DNA of 64,000 nt from Malurus cyaneus samueli (taxonomy: Eukaryota > Chordata > Aves > Passeriformes > Maluridae). The notes under the pieces were generated by a model. The model was not told the origin of the DNA. It worked only from the letters and a program-made list of their open reading frames with translations, and did no database searches. Of the stretch, positions 12,432-25,887 are shown one piece after another. Numbering within the stretch: position 1 is the first letter of the stretch; every line of letters starts with the position of its first letter. Location: contig CM019237.1 in assembly GCA_009741485.1 (NCBI GenBank), positions 49,662,050 to 49,726,049 on the forward strand. The letters run 5' to 3'. The translations under genes and the position numbers were made by a program.

Positions 12432-15400
12432 TGAGTACTCTGTGTTTTTCCTGGGATAAATTGTGGAAATATCAGACCTCTTGAGCAGAAAATTTTCCAC
12501 TTAAAAAAAGCTAAAAAAATCACCATTTTCTGTTTCAGATGGCAAAGAAAAAAAAAAAAACCAGAAAATACTTTTACTGTACAACCTTCTAGCTAAGCAA
12601 AACTCCCTTTCACAAGATTGAGTCCCCACTCCATAGTTTGGAACTGCAGCAAAATCAGAGCTACCCTTTGTGGATGTGTGAGCTGTCCTTTTATGGACAA
12701 GAAATGTGTTTTCTCCCTTCTCAGTTTGTCACAGTATGAGTTCACCTAAATCTAGACTGTTGCTTGCAGCAATGTTTTGCTTTGGAGGGGGAAAAAAAGC
12801 ATCAAAGATGTTCAGTTACCATACAATTACTGCCATAGCTAAATAAATACTAACTTAATGTAGATGGATCTCAGAGCCCAGACCTTTCTGGATAACAAAT
12901 TGCTATGCAGCTTCGACTTTCCTCGGTATAGGATTTGCTTTAAAAAAAATAGTAAAAATATTATTAAACAGATGTCATTGGACAGATTTCTTGCAGCACC
13001 CGGGATCCACACACAGTGGGACCCACGACTCCACAGGATGGTGAGCAAAGCTCTGACAGTGCTCAGCTCAAAAGCCAGAAGCATTATTCATGCCAACATG
13101 CAGCTGCACGCAATCACTGCTCTGCTCAGTTTCAAAACTAAGTGGCACTAGCAAAATACACAAGTTGGAGCAGGTGATGAGGTGGGAAAAGTAAGGCTGG
13201 AGTTCCTGCAGGCTCTCTTTAATGTCATGCTGCACACAAAAAGGAAGGGCTGGGGACCTGAGAGTTGGAGCTGCTCAAATGAGCTATTTTTCTTCTCTGT
13301 GGAGGAACCTCATTAACAGCAGAAATGTTGAAATGTATTTTCCTGAACTTTATGTAAAGTATCTTATGGATTTGGTGGGAAAGATGTTAATTTACACTGA
13401 AATTAAACCTGTAGTTTGATTTATACTTAGGAAATTATTTGCCTCAAAAGTAAAAATGTTTCAGAACATTTTTTTTTATTATTTTTCTGCGTGCAAAACA
13501 TTGAGAAAAACCACAAAGGTTTAGTGTGATTTTAGTTTTCGGGCAGTTTCTCCAGCCTAGGAAGTTCATAAGTGGCTTTCAGAAGTTCTAGTTCATAATT
13601 AAAAATTGTCAAGCTGTCCATAAAGCCCAGCACCTCAGAGTATGTCTAAGACACTATTCCAGATAGAAGGAATGGATGCTATGGGGAAACTGCAGCTGGT
13701 TTATGGCCTTGGCTGTAATCTGGTTATAAGACACATTAAAACTATATTTGTTTGCAGGTCTGGGGAGTATTGCATTTGATGAATGGCTCTTTGCCCAAAA
13801 TGGAACTGCACATAATCTGAAATTTATTTAGCATGTGCATTGTTAAATCTGTATAAAGGAGATGAAAATGTAAAACGTTAAAATGTTTATCTTTAGATAT
13901 TTTCAAAGCAAATAATTCTGGTGTTTCTGGCCACGCCTCAGAAGTTCCACAGTGCAATTCACAAAGCAGAACAAGTGCTTACTCAGTGCAGCCCAGTTAG
14001 TAAATTATCTATAGAAAGGACTTGGATTGGAGGCAAGATTCCAACCTCCATGTCTTGTTTAACAGAAGACTGACTAAACTTCCCTGTTCCTGGGGCACAG
14101 CATTGCATGAACTTCAGCAGAAGTAACTTCAGCACAAACAGCTCTTTCTTTGGCCTTTTGGACAATGGTATAAAAATCCCCCAAGAATTTAATCCTTCAC
14201 ATGTTTTTTTTTCTTCTTTCTTTCAATTTTTGTTTTTTTTAAGTTCAGATTATTCATTTTAGAAAGATTTCGTCCAAGCTAATTTTTTCTTGGCTAGCTG
14301 ATGTTCATGAGATATTTTTGTTGTTCTTCAAGGTTCTTCTTGGAATTTTCCACATGTAAATTCCTGACAAAAGCTCATTTTGGCAGTGTTTGTGGGCGGT
14401 TTGCATTAAGCAAGTTTGACCTGGGGATCGCTGACATTTGTGGCACAGAGGGGAAAAGCAAACAGCGCAGAAATGAAAAGCTCATGCATTGCAAAGCTGG
14501 TTGATCTCCCAGCTGTGGCTTAGCTTTACTCTATTTTAATGGTTTGTATTCCTGCATGTCACTGCAGTGTTAGCAGGGTATTAATGCTGTCTGAGCTAGG
14601 TGGCTCAGGGCAGGTCTAAATTTAGGAGAAGTAAATAAGCTTACCTCTTCCTTCCATCAATAAAGTCAATCCCTGATAAACTCTGGCAAACCACTTTCTG
14701 CTCTTTTCAGACTCACCACTTTGTGTACCAGTGGAAATCTTTGTTTAGTTTTGTTTGTGGTGATTTTAAAAAAATAGGCATATTGCTTTGTTTTGATCAG
14801 TGTCTGAACATTCTACACAGGGAAAGAGCGAAGCATCATTTAAAATGCTCTGCAAAAAGCATGAAACCCTAGTACAGTGAGAGACTGCCTAAGTATTTAT
14901 TTGTAAGTCATTCCTAAGGACCTGGAATAGAAGAAAAAGTGATTGGTGAATTTTACATTCAGCATTGTAATAACCTGCATGATTTATGCAAGTCAGCTTG
15001 AAGTATTTGGCACTTTCTAAAAAGTTTAGGAGAGGCTTCTGTTCTTCAGACCGAGCAACTAATGATCCTTTGTGGTGGCTGACAGCTTTTGCAGACTTTT
15101 ACCAAAGAGGATAGTGTAATTATTGTCATTGTTTGCTGAACACTGTTTTCACAGCCTCCCAAGTCATGGAATGCCCTGTTGATTCCCTCTTCCTAATAAT
15201 TGTGTTGGGAAGGAATGCAGCCCTCCTCTGTGCTTTGGGGATGTGGAAAAGGTACAGAACAAGAAAAGTATCCCTGCATTCTGAATGTTCAAAAAGAAGG
15301 GAATGTAAAAAAACTGCTTCTGAAAAATTTGCTCTGTATTTCAGGATAGTAATCAACTACTTTTACAATGTGGATTTATTAAGGCGGATTGCTGCAGAGT

Positions 15401-16824
15401 GCTGGATGTCCCTAAAGACACTGTGACCCTCCTGAACAATTCCCCTTCTCAGGATACGGAAATTTCAACACATAGAGATTGAAGCTGAAGCTTTCACAAG
15501 AGCCAGACCCTCTGAGAAGCCGAAGAATTCAGAGACAAAATCATGTGGGAGTGAGTTATGGCAGCCCTAAGTGTTAACCTTCCCATCCTGAGGGCCAACC
15601 AAAGTGTGAGTTGGAGTGAGGGGATTTGAAACTCCTCCATTCTTCTGGCACACAGGCAGGGGGGTGCAGCTACACAACTGAGCAGGAGCCCAACAAAGTT
15701 TGTTCATCTCTGTGGCAGCTCTCAGGTGAACTAATGAATTAATTCATTACTCAAGGCCATTTTCAAAAGAGAAGACACATCTGAGCACTGAGCCCCAGTA
15801 GCCTCCAGTGACTGGTATGTACATAATTTCTTATGGAAATGGATTTCAGCCCACAGAGTCACTGCCATTTCCTTTTCCTCTTCAAATGACCAGCTGAGCA
15901 AAGCACAGCCAGACAGCTGCTCACCTGAGCACTTTGAACCAACCCACAATACTGTGGGGTGACCATGACCCTCCTGGTCAGTGGGGAAAGCTTTCCCAAC
16001 TGGTGACATCTTCCTGAGGGCCATTTTTGTTATAACACATCTGCTCCAAGGAGCAGTCTGCTCAGAACAGTCAAAGAGCTCTATCGAGTAATGCAGGTGA
16101 TTGCAATGGCACATGTGTCTCTACATTTGATCTTTCCACAGATACCTGTATTTTTTTGGAGATCAAGATGAGGTGGCTGTACACATGCATGCCTGATTCC
16201 AAAAGAAAGGTCAGGAGCAGTTTTTCAGTTCTTACCTCACTCTTTGGAACAGCAGCTGCTTCTCACACCTTGTGCACAGTGAGCTCAGGTTTTAGCCCGG
16301 CACCTCCCTCCCCCGCCACCAACACCAGGGCACTTGAGAGCTCCCTGGAGGCCTTTGGCATTGCCCAGCATCCTCTCACAATCTCACTGGGGGACTGGAC
16401 TGTTAATAATGTCCGGTTCAATATCAGCCATCCCAGCTACATCCCCAGGTCTATAATCAGCTACAGGAGTAGGCAGGCTTCTCTCAGTCACAACAAGGTT
16501 CCTTTCCATTCCAATTCCTTCTCTCACTGACGTTTTTGTGACATAATTATGTGTTTACACCTGTCTGTCTATGCCCTGACTGCCATTGTATCATTTTGCA
16601 TTAAGCAGTTGACTGATTAATCTGTGTATTGAAGAGGTCAGAACAAGGGATCCCAATTTCCCTGGTTTGGTGGAAGAGTTTTACTGAGTCAAAATGTCTG
16701 TTTGTTACTTTCCATATCTGCAAAGGAAGGAGCTCTGTGGAATGGTGGTGGGGTTTTATTACGCTAGGTATGTACCCTGACATGCTTTGTGTTCTCCCTC
16801 AAAGCGCCAGCTGGTTTTGCCCTA
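12432..16824. other. Intron sequence without recognised features
   Basis: AT-rich non-coding DNA with short A and T runs (for example 12548-12560). The frames at 15133-15426 and 16156-16530 lack domains and are not called. Nothing else is recognised. Confidence 0.5.
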
Positions 16825-17220
16825 CTGGGAGAGCAAAGGCTGAGAGAGTTGGGATTGTTCAGCTTGGAGAAGAGAAGGCTTTGGGGTGACCTCATTGGGG
16901 CCTTGCAGTACCTGAAGGGAGCCCACAGGAAAGATGGAGAGAGACTCTTGACAAGGGCCTGGAGTGACAGGACAAGGGGGAATGGCTTCACACTGACAGA
17001 GAAGAGGTTTGGATTGAATATGGGGAAGAAATTGTTCCCTGTGAGGGTGATGAGGCCCTGGCACAGGTTGCCCAGAGAAGCTGTGGCTGCCCCATCACTG
17101 GCAGTGTCCAAGGCCAGGTTGGATGGGGCTGTGAGCAACCTGGGATAGTGGAAGGTTGGCAAGGGGTTGGAACTGTATGATCTTTAAGGTCCCTCCCAGC
17201 CCAGGATATTCTGTGATTCT
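16825..17220 (+). mobile_element. CR1 LINE fragment, about 400 bp
   Basis: Forward CR1 3' end with its full usual order: gggattgttcagcttggaga, ttggggtgacctcattgggg, tgacaggacaagggggaatg, gaggccctggcacaggttgc, ggttggatggggctgtgagc, and a terminal ttctgtgattct typical of the CR1 8-bp 3' repeat. One of the best-preserved copies here. The overlapping frames on both strands are by-products. Confidence 0.95.
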
Positions 17221-19572
17221 CACATCACTGATGTTGGAGCAAGTCCAGAAATATTTATCTTAATTTTTACTGACAAAGTAGGAGGACTGCCATTGTCCCC
17301 ATTTTAAAAGAGCAGAAACTGCAATACACAGAAATCAGCTGATATTTGCGAGATCATTCAGGTTGGGGTTTTCGTGTTGCACTGGTTGGATCCACCTGTA
17401 ATGCTGTTTGAAAATTTGATCTGTCAATGAACGCAAAAAGGCTGCCATCCCAGGTGAGCAGTCAGCCCCACCATAGTCACAACAAAGAGATAAAGCTGTA
17501 GTTGGGTAAATAATATTCACAAAAACTGAAGTATTTCTTCACATTATTCACTGTATAACTGAAAACTTCCCAAAGTACAAAGAAATCTAAAGGCCATATC
17601 CATAGCTAAATCAATTGCTTGACTTAGGTAAACCTGTGCTAATTTTACAAAAAGCAGATTTTCCCTGTTTGCACTTGCAATTTTTTTTCCAGAAGTAATT
17701 TGCAAACAGCAGAATAGAAAGCTCCAGAAGTAAAACATGGTAGTGAATAATTTAATCTGATAAACTGTGTGTTGGTTAATCTTTTCATTACTGTTTGTTA
17801 ATGGCAGAACGGCTAAGCAGCAAATAAATTAAATTTGCAGCTGAATTTGGAGGAGAGCAGTGAGCAAAGAGATATACAATGTCTGCAGGGGAGATGGAGA
17901 AGTAAAAATATTGGCAGAAAATGACAAAATGAAACCTGCAGTAGAAATTAAAAGCTCATGTGCTGGGGGAATATTGGTATTGAGCAGGGATATAGAGAGG
18001 GGAAAAGAAACTCAGAAAGGAGCAATACCTGATCCGACCCAGGAATGATCTAAAACCTTTGGAAAGCACAGTATTTAATGAATGCAAATACTGAGGCGTT
18101 TCATTGCAGAGCTGGAAGTGAATTGCTGTTTCTTGTAGCACAACAGTAAAACTGGGAAAGCTGCGTGAAAGTTGGAAGGTATTGTCATACAAAAAGAAAA
18201 TCAGGAAAGAGAAGCAAAAGTGCCTGAAAGGGTTGAAAACTGACCTTTGAGGAAATTGCCTTGAAGTTGCAAGCCTTTGCTTTGAGCTGGCAGAAAGGGC
18301 ATGACAGATCTGGAAAGTGTAAGCATTGGGGAAAGGGAGCATTTGCTTTAGGGCGGGGCAAAGGAGTGCAATCAGGAAAACTGGGATTAAGCTGAGGAAA
18401 GGGAAGTTAGGCCGATCATCAAAAGCAGTTTTCAAGCTCTGCAACATGTTTGTAACAAACCCAAAGCCACAGCAAAGAGGCCTGGGTTTTGTGTTTCCTC
18501 GCAACACTGAAACTCCATCTAAGTAGTTTTCAGAAACAGTTTGAAGATCCATTAACCTTTCAAGTCAACCTGGACCTACTTTGGCTCAACCAGGGCTGAT
18601 TAATTTTTTTTGTATTAAAAGTCAGGCGGTAGTTGCACTTCCTCTTGTTTTCGTCAGAGAGATGCTTTGAGGGCTTAAATTGTCCAAAATTTAAGTTGAG
18701 AGCAGCCTTCCAGATGAAATTCACTTCTTTCTCCTCCCCAAGATTCCGGGGGATTCAGGCCTGATCTGGTAACAGATTGTCCTCATTGTTCTATTTAAAA
18801 ATGCCAGAGGTGGGTTTTGCCAGAATATGTTCTTTTTAAAAATGCCAGAGATGACGTGGAGCAGGAGGAGAAAGGGAAGAACCTCTCAGATTATCAGAAT
18901 TTTGTCTCACTCCTGTTAGGCTATGAAGGAGCAGCCTCCTGGAGACCCTGTGATGTTGGATGGTCTAATATTTTTTACATTAACATTTACAGTTGCCACT
19001 AGGCAACTCATTTTATTAGGAAAAAAATAATAGAAAAAATAGAAGTTTTAAACCACTGTTTGTAAGGTTTTCTGATATTAGGAAACTCAAATGGAAAACT
19101 GTTTCAAGCTTTGGATTTTAATACATCATTTTTTTTTTCAGGATTTTGCATTGAAATAAAAGGTTCCTATTTTATTTATTTTAGAAGCTGAGAACATCTT
19201 CTGTCTTTTTTGACACCTTCCAATTTCTTTTTTTCTTTTGTGGAGTAAGGAAAACAGTGAAATCAAGCAAGCAAAAAAAAATAAAGCCAGGGCTGCAAAT
19301 CCAAAAGTGTAAGAGTCTCCTTGTGAAAAATCTTGCATCCCTAAGCCTAGTTTATGGCTACAGATAGGACTTGCACCCACAAGGAAAGAGAAATACAGGG
19401 AATATCAAGAATGCTAGTTAGGAATGAAACAAGCTTCTTTTGGGGTATAATTAAAATAGATCCTGAAGTTAACATGAGATATTTCTGCAACTAAAATAAT
19501 TTTTAAAAGGCATTCATTTGTTTTTCTGAGAGCTCTTCCATGACCCTTGAACACAGATGTTTGCACTGAGGG
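17221..19572. other. Intron sequence without recognised features
   Basis: Non-coding. A short direct repeat (tttaaaaatgccagag) occurs near 18794 and again near 18835. The minus-strand frame of 198 codons at 17956-18552 is Phe/Ser-rich because of purine-rich DNA on the other strand and shows no domain. Confidence 0.5.
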
Positions 19573-19704
19573 TATAGAATCACTGAATCACAAAACCATT
19601 GGGGTTGGAAAGGCAGCCCAGAGCACTGAGTGCCACATCCAGTTGTTTCTTGGACGTGTCCAGGGATGGGGACTCCACCACCCCCCTGGGCAGCCCAGTG
19701 CCCA
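19573..19704 (-). mobile_element. CR1 LINE fragment, 3' end
   Basis: Reverse CR1: tatagaatcactgaatcaca, ggggttggaaaggcagccca, gcactgagtgccacatccag, gggatggggactccaccacc. An internal part is missing between the 3' tip and the gcccagagc block compared with fuller copies such as 45289-45612. Confidence 0.85.
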
Positions 19705-21642
19705 TATTAGGATTGTTAAGGTACCATTTGCTTAGAAGGAACAGCACTGCTGCTCAAGAATTTGTCCCCTGTATTGAGCCTTTCCAGGGAAGATCCGCTT
19801 CATTTCACCCAAAAGTGCACCTGTGTTTGCTTTTCCAAAATCCATGACTCCAGGTTTCCCTAAATCTGTACAGAAACACATCCATGGCCACTCCGTGAAT
19901 CAAAGTCTGGATTGCCTCTCCCTATTCCTCAAGGGTTCACAACCCCCCAAGTAAAAAAGTTTTGTTAGGCTTGAAGGTGCAAAGTATCTGATGCAGGGCT
20001 CTAAAAAAAAGGACTCCAGGCCTGATCCAAATATTTTAAAACCAACAATAGAAATGCACTGAAATCAGCATTAATTGGACAAAGATTTTGCGCAGAAAGG
20101 GAGGCAGGGAATGACAATGTGACTAAATACAGCTGATGTTTTAACATAGACACAGCCTGCAACTGAATTGTTTCCATCAAGACCATAGTGAGAAATTAAC
20201 ATTGCTGCATATAATTAACGTCTTTCCCATGCCTTTTGTACAGATGCAGTAGCTTGCTCACAACCAGCTTAAAACTATGTTTTTAAGTTCATCCTCAGAG
20301 AAAAAGGAGTCTTGTATTTCTGATAAAACACAAGTGTTTAGGGTGGGGGAAAGATTAGTTAGACTTTAAAAGAAGTTTTGGACACAAAGATCTTGTCTAT
20401 TCTGACCCGCTAAATAAGGTGGTAAGTAGGAGACATCACCTCTACCAACAACTTTTCTCAATGAAATAATGAGGGCTCTCCTAGAACTGCTCCCAGGGGC
20501 ACAGTGAGACCCTCAAGTCCTTCTTAAGAAGAGCTCACAAATACAATGTGTGCCCATGACAGGATTGTGGTTTTTCCCATTGCATCTGAATCTTTCAAAA
20601 AGCCATCCAGGGGAGAAAAGTCATCCTGCTCACTGGCATTAGTTTATAGCAAATTGTTTACATGGAGGCCTGTCCTGGGGGTAAGGCCTGTTCTGATAAA
20701 TACAGCTCCTCTGGAATTTATTACTTGTAAAAATCTGCCAGCAGTGGAACTTTGCTTAGGAGTCCTCTAGTTCATCAATGTGCATGTGGATGAAATTTCC
20801 AGTATGCAGTTGTCCTCGAGACGTGGAAGTGTTCCAGTTTTAACTCTCAGTTCACACTTTGCCATGAGTTTGACTATATTTAGGGGTTAATGCTCAAGGA
20901 TGGTGAGAGAACTCTGGTTCCAGTTTAGCAGAATATCTGATTTGTAAGTTTGTGAGCTGCCCTGATGCAGCGCAGACTGGTCTCATTCTGCTCATGGCTG
21001 ACTGCTCTGCTAAATTGCATCCAAAGTGTCTGATAATTTGCAAATTAGGGTTCTCTAGGAGCCTTTCCAAAGTCAAAGGCAGATTTCTGTGTTCTCCCAT
21101 TGTACTAATGCAAGTTCTGCACTTCTGCCAGGTCCAAAATTCATCTGAAAATGGCCTTGGGTTTTGGAAAACATTGGTGGTTTTCCTTATCTTTCAGTCC
21201 AGATGCCATTTTGCTGTTAATACACAGCGCCTTCTCTTCTCCCTCTTGCCAAAAATCCTTGAAAGGGGAATTTTAGAACTGGGAGTACTTTAACACATGT
21301 CTCTCACCAAGCATATGATCTCCAGATATTTGACAGAAAAGCCAAGTCTTAAACTGGGCATGTGAGAGAGGCAAATGAAATGCACCACAGCAGGCCTTAC
21401 CTCTCCTTACACACTCAGTAACTTGTACAGCTTTTTAGAAAATCCCTTCTCACTGAAGAAATTCTGGTTATGAAAAAATGTTATAGAAGGGCAGGACTGA
21501 AGTAATTCTCAGGGTATGAGAACGAGGAATGGAAAGAGCAATTTTTTAGCAGACTTCCGGTCACCTCTTTTTGGATGCACATTTTATAGTGCATCCACAT
21601 TCCACAAAAGGATCCTACTGACAAACCTAACCACCTCAAAAT

Positions 21643-21725
21643 TCACAGAATCAAAGAGCCATGGAATGGTTTGGGTTGGAAGGGACCTTAGGGATCATCT
21701 ATTTCCAGCCCCTCTGCTAACAGAC
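21643..21725 (-). mobile_element. CR1 LINE 3' tip
   Basis: Short reverse copy: tcacagaatcaaagagccat, then ggaatggtttgggttggaag, then ggaccttagggatcatct. Only the last 80 or so bases of the element are present. Confidence 0.85.
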
Positions 21726-22389
21726 GGTAAGACAGGGCTGTTATTGTTTCACACTTTGGAAAACAAAACCCAGGCAGGTTGTGTGACCTTTCCTAAGTTA
21801 CACAAACCGAAGTCATGTGGGCAGAAAATGGGAGAGTGGCCCTTCAGACCTTCTTCTCATGAGCTCTGTGCTGGTCTAGCTTAGTTCTGCACACTGGATT
21901 AGCTTCTTATTTCAGGTTATTTCTTGAACTCTGCAGAACTGGGTAAAATCAGGAGTAATTCCATGCCATATTTCTTCCTGCTGAAGTGGTAGAAAAAGGA
22001 AACAGTCCTTATTTGAGTGAAGTCAGAAATAACTGGGAAGCAAGCAGAGGGAGGAAAAAGGATGTGGAAAACATTGCCAAAGGTGTGCGTGGCTGGCTCA
22101 TGCACAACATCTCAGGTGCCTTGAGGAATTAATAACTTGGAATGAGTTTTAAAAAAGGATCAGGCCAATGTAAATCGGCTGTAACAGTTCAGTAGTTTTC
22201 CCCAGGAACTGACAAAACAATCAAGGGAAGGATTTTTAATTCTGCACATAGGAAAAGCCTGGTCCTAGACTTCAATTTGCACAGTAGAAATCCCTGATTA
22301 AAAAGGAGCCAAACACTGTTGTGCTTCAGGAAGTAGGAGAATTAGGGATGCTTACTTTGGACGATGGTGTAACTTTACAGCCTATTCAA

Positions 22390-22415
22390 GGGGAGATGCA
22401 CAGCTGCATCTCCCC
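22390..22415. repeat. Perfect 11-bp hairpin with 4-base loop
   Basis: ggggagatgca, loop cagc, tgcatctcccc. The stem is uninterrupted and GC-rich at its base. No flanking precursor-like extension was found, so a microRNA is unlikely. Confidence 0.8.
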
Positions 22416-25263
22416 AGGAGCGGAGAACTGAATATATTGTGAGTCAGTCACAGTTCCTCCCTATCTTCCCTCCACCACCACTTGCACTCCCTTTGCTCTG
22501 CTACAAAACTCAATTACTTCATCCTCCTTTTTTTCTTTCCTTTTTTTTTTTTTTGTTTCCTTCACAGAGCAGTTTACTCTCCCATGCTCCCAGCCAGCTC
22601 TTTTGGCGAGTGAGGAAGCAGAGTGGGGTGAAGCTTGGGCTCTCTGCACTTCTGTCATCTCAGCATCCCCTCTCCACCCACTTCCTCTCAGCAGGGAGTA
22701 TTGGGTGAGCAGTCCCTGCTCCTCTGGCTGCAGGAAGAGTTGCTCTGAGCAAGCTGAGCTTGATGAGCCATGGGAGCAAAGCTGGGGAAGGGGGTGGGGG
22801 GACAATCCTCTCTCCCTTTTGTATTCCTGACTAGGTACCAGCGCTGGCAGCGTGTGGTGAGTAGCAAGTGCATCCTGTGCAAATTCTGTGTTAAAATGGG
22901 ATAGGTTATTATTGTTAGAAAACTGGTGAGCACGTTCCCTGAAACCTGTTAAAGCCCTCCCTAACCTGCTCGCAGTCTGTTACTAGAAATATGGAAAGGA
23001 GCCCATTGCAAAAACAAAACAAAGCAATCACATCCTTAGGAACTTTGGGGAGGCAAACATATGGGGGAACTCTTTACAAAAGTTGAGAGGTCAGTCAACA
23101 TCTTGGGATAGCTGCATGTAAAGGGAATAAAAAGTTCTCAGGCCTTTTTGACAATGGGAACACAAAGAGCTTTGCTGAGCTACACGCAGGAGTAAAGGGC
23201 TTTTTTGATGGAAGGCAGCTTTTTCTGTGGCTGGCACTGATGGGAAGCCTACACATATTCAGGAAGTATCTCCCGTGCCCTCCCAGGAAAAGACAAAACC
23301 ACACACATGCCTCTTTTATGTCCTATGCTCCCATCATCTTGCCCTAAACCAACATCTCGGGGCTGAGAGCACCTCAAGCCTCAGGAATTTCTTCCTTTAC
23401 CATGTCATGAAGGCCACTTTCTTGTCAGCATTCACATGAGGGTACAGGGTACAGTCAACCCTCCAGTAGGGCTTTGATTGAGATATAGGGGATTGAAAAG
23501 GAGAAGAGAGCTTGGCTGGTCAAGCTTGGGTGATTCAAACTGTCTGGACTGTGGATCTCAAGGGCATGCACAGAAATTGGATTTGCAAGCAAAATATTTT
23601 CCTGGAATTATCCAGCAAAGATAAGAAACATATTTTTAGACTGCTAGAAATTAAGAGAAATTGCGAAGGGCATTTATTCCCATTTTAAATTATTAAATGG
23701 TATTATGCTTGGAGACAGTTGAGTATATGCAACTTTTAAAAATTAAAGCTCGAGGCCAAATTCTGCTTTTGGTCACGCAGAAAGCAGGCGACTGCAGACT
23801 GAGTTGCATAAAACTGAGGTCATAATCTGGCATAAAGTCCAAGCTGGCTTGGTTTTCCCTTCAGCTAATGTCAGTACTGGTAAACTGTTATGTGGGAATC
23901 CAATAGGGAATGGGTCAGGTGTTAATACTCACAAACAGTATGATTCCAAATAAACTGGAGGAATTTAAGAAACAATGCTGTGTCTTCTGCTTAAAAGTTG
24001 CTTATATAGAGTTAAAATAACTCTGTAGACTTGTGTGATGCCACTTCAGATGTACCTGGACAAAATGTGACTCTGTTTGGAAGATCATCCTGTGGCAGAT
24101 CTCCAACAATATTGAAAAAAAGGAATTTTCAATTTCAATTTCAATTTTTGATTTCTGCATAGCCATTTTGTAAAACAAAATTATGTTCTTGTCCTCTTTT
24201 CTGTGCTCTATCAGCAAGCTGCAGCTGAGATCAGCATTTCTCCAAATTCTTTCCTTTTCTTTAAATTTGGGAATAATACTGAGCCTACACTGTGAAGCTT
24301 GTTGTGCTCGTTCAGATGGTGTACAGCTATGTCGAAGAAAAAAAAGTAGCATTACTGCAAGAAAGGAGACTAGTTTGTCTACATTCTAACAAGAGAAATG
24401 CCTCTAATGAGACATCACTGCACAAAAATGTATTGTAACTTCATTGCCTTCCTCCTAACCTGCAATTTTTGGCAGTGAAACAGAGAGTTTTATGCACAGT
24501 ATAAAGACAATTAATGAGCACTAAATTTTCTTTAATTTGTTTATAACTGAAGAGAATTTTTTTTACTACATTTAAGTCTCAGGTTCAGGATGTGAAATTA
24601 AAGTTCTGGATTATTGTTACAAATTTTCCTTCAGGAGAAAGAATCTGGGACACCTAGCAGGGAGGTTGAGGAACAACTTGTTCAAGGACTATTTTGTACT
24701 GAAAAGTCTTCATTTATAAAACCCCTTGTGAAAGCAGAAGAGAATACAAAAAAAAGAAGGTTTTTAAGCAATTACTATTGAGCCTAAAAAAACATAGCTC
24801 TCAAAATTTTATTAGCTCTTGTCCTTTGTGTTCTGGGAAGGCAAAATTGCAGCCCAATGAAAACAGAACAAATTAAACCCCACAGATACAGGAATCAGGA
24901 AGGTGGAAAGAAGAATAAAGGATGCTTATCATCGTTTTCCTTCAGAGCACAGGCAGTGGTTGACTCTTCTAAATAAATACGTGAATAAATAGGACTTGTA
25001 TTCCTTTTGAAGGTTCCATGGTTGTAAATTTCCTTATGGAGTGCCCTGTCATTTTCTTTCCTGAAAACAGTCGTGCTCCCTGCTTTAGTTGCTCTTTAGG
25101 GTAACGTGTTCCATATGTCACAATGCCTTTGTTTAGACTCAACTGTCCTTTCATCCCCCTGACCTAAATTTAAGGTCTTACTGCTGTGGAGGACTAATCT
25201 GGGTGGGTTTGATCAGACTCTCCTATTTCATAAATGTCATTTAACTCAACCACAACTTTTTTT

Positions 25264-25830
25264 CTTATTTCTCAGAATAAATTTCATTTACCATCTTCTC
25301 AAGCATTTTTTTTCTTTATGGCTTCCCATCAGTCTTCTGTGTGTGAAATATATGTGCTTAAATATTGTCCAGATTGTTCTGTCCACTAATTCAAAAATTC
25401 TTACTCCTGATGTTCCCTGTGCCTCACCTCTTTCTTGAAAACTGATTTAGACTGGGGGAGACTCCACTGCTGTTGATAAAGGGAAACTTGTGCAAACTAA
25501 GCACAAGTGACAAAAGGAGGGCCCCCTCTCTCTGATTCTGTTCTATCAGTATTCACATTCTTCAAATATGCAAACCCATAACCCTGACGCAATGCCTTTT
25601 CACTGGGTTAATCTGCTTCCTATCACTTCAGCCTCTGTTTGTTCTTCTGGTAGAAAAAAAAAATAATCAAACATACCATTTTTAAAATGATCACATAGAA
25701 AAGTTGCGCCAGCTCAACCGTGAAATTTTAGCTGAGCCTGTGTCAAAGAGGCACTGGTGTAAAGCAGGATCAATCAGGGACTGCATTATTAGAAAAAAAT
25801 TCTTCACAGAAAGGGTTGTAAAGCATTGGA
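25264..25830 (+). repeat. First copy of a 567-bp perfect direct duplication
   Basis: Identical, as far as I can read, to 25888-26454 at a constant 624-base offset with no indel. It ends exactly at the N at 25831. The last 130 bases are the 5' part of a CR1-like fragment that is complete only in the second copy. This pattern points to a contig-end overlap rather than a real duplication. Confidence 0.9.
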
Positions 25831-25831
25831 N
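25831..25831. other. Undetermined base (assembly junction)
   Basis: Single N at the exact boundary where copy one of the duplication stops. The 56 bases after it resemble a low-quality version of the sequence that precedes copy one: the last 25 bases before the shared start align with it without gaps, at 15 of 25 positions. Confidence 0.9.
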
Positions 25832-25887
25832 TTTTTTATGCCTTGCATTCAACATAAATGTCTTCCTGCTCAAACACTTCTTTTGAT

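Larger units (their letters stand above)
19705..25263. other. Intron sequence with one CR1 scrap and a hairpin
   Basis: Holds the CR1 tip at 21643-21725, a perfect hairpin at 22390-22415, a T-rich run at about 22526-22555 and three copies of CAATTT at 24130-24147. No gene is recognised. Confidence 0.5.

Noticed and set aside
17956..18552. 198-codon minus-strand frame
   Set aside because: Phe/Ser/Leu-rich because the opposite strand is purine-rich; no domain, no splice-site support and no similarity I recognise.
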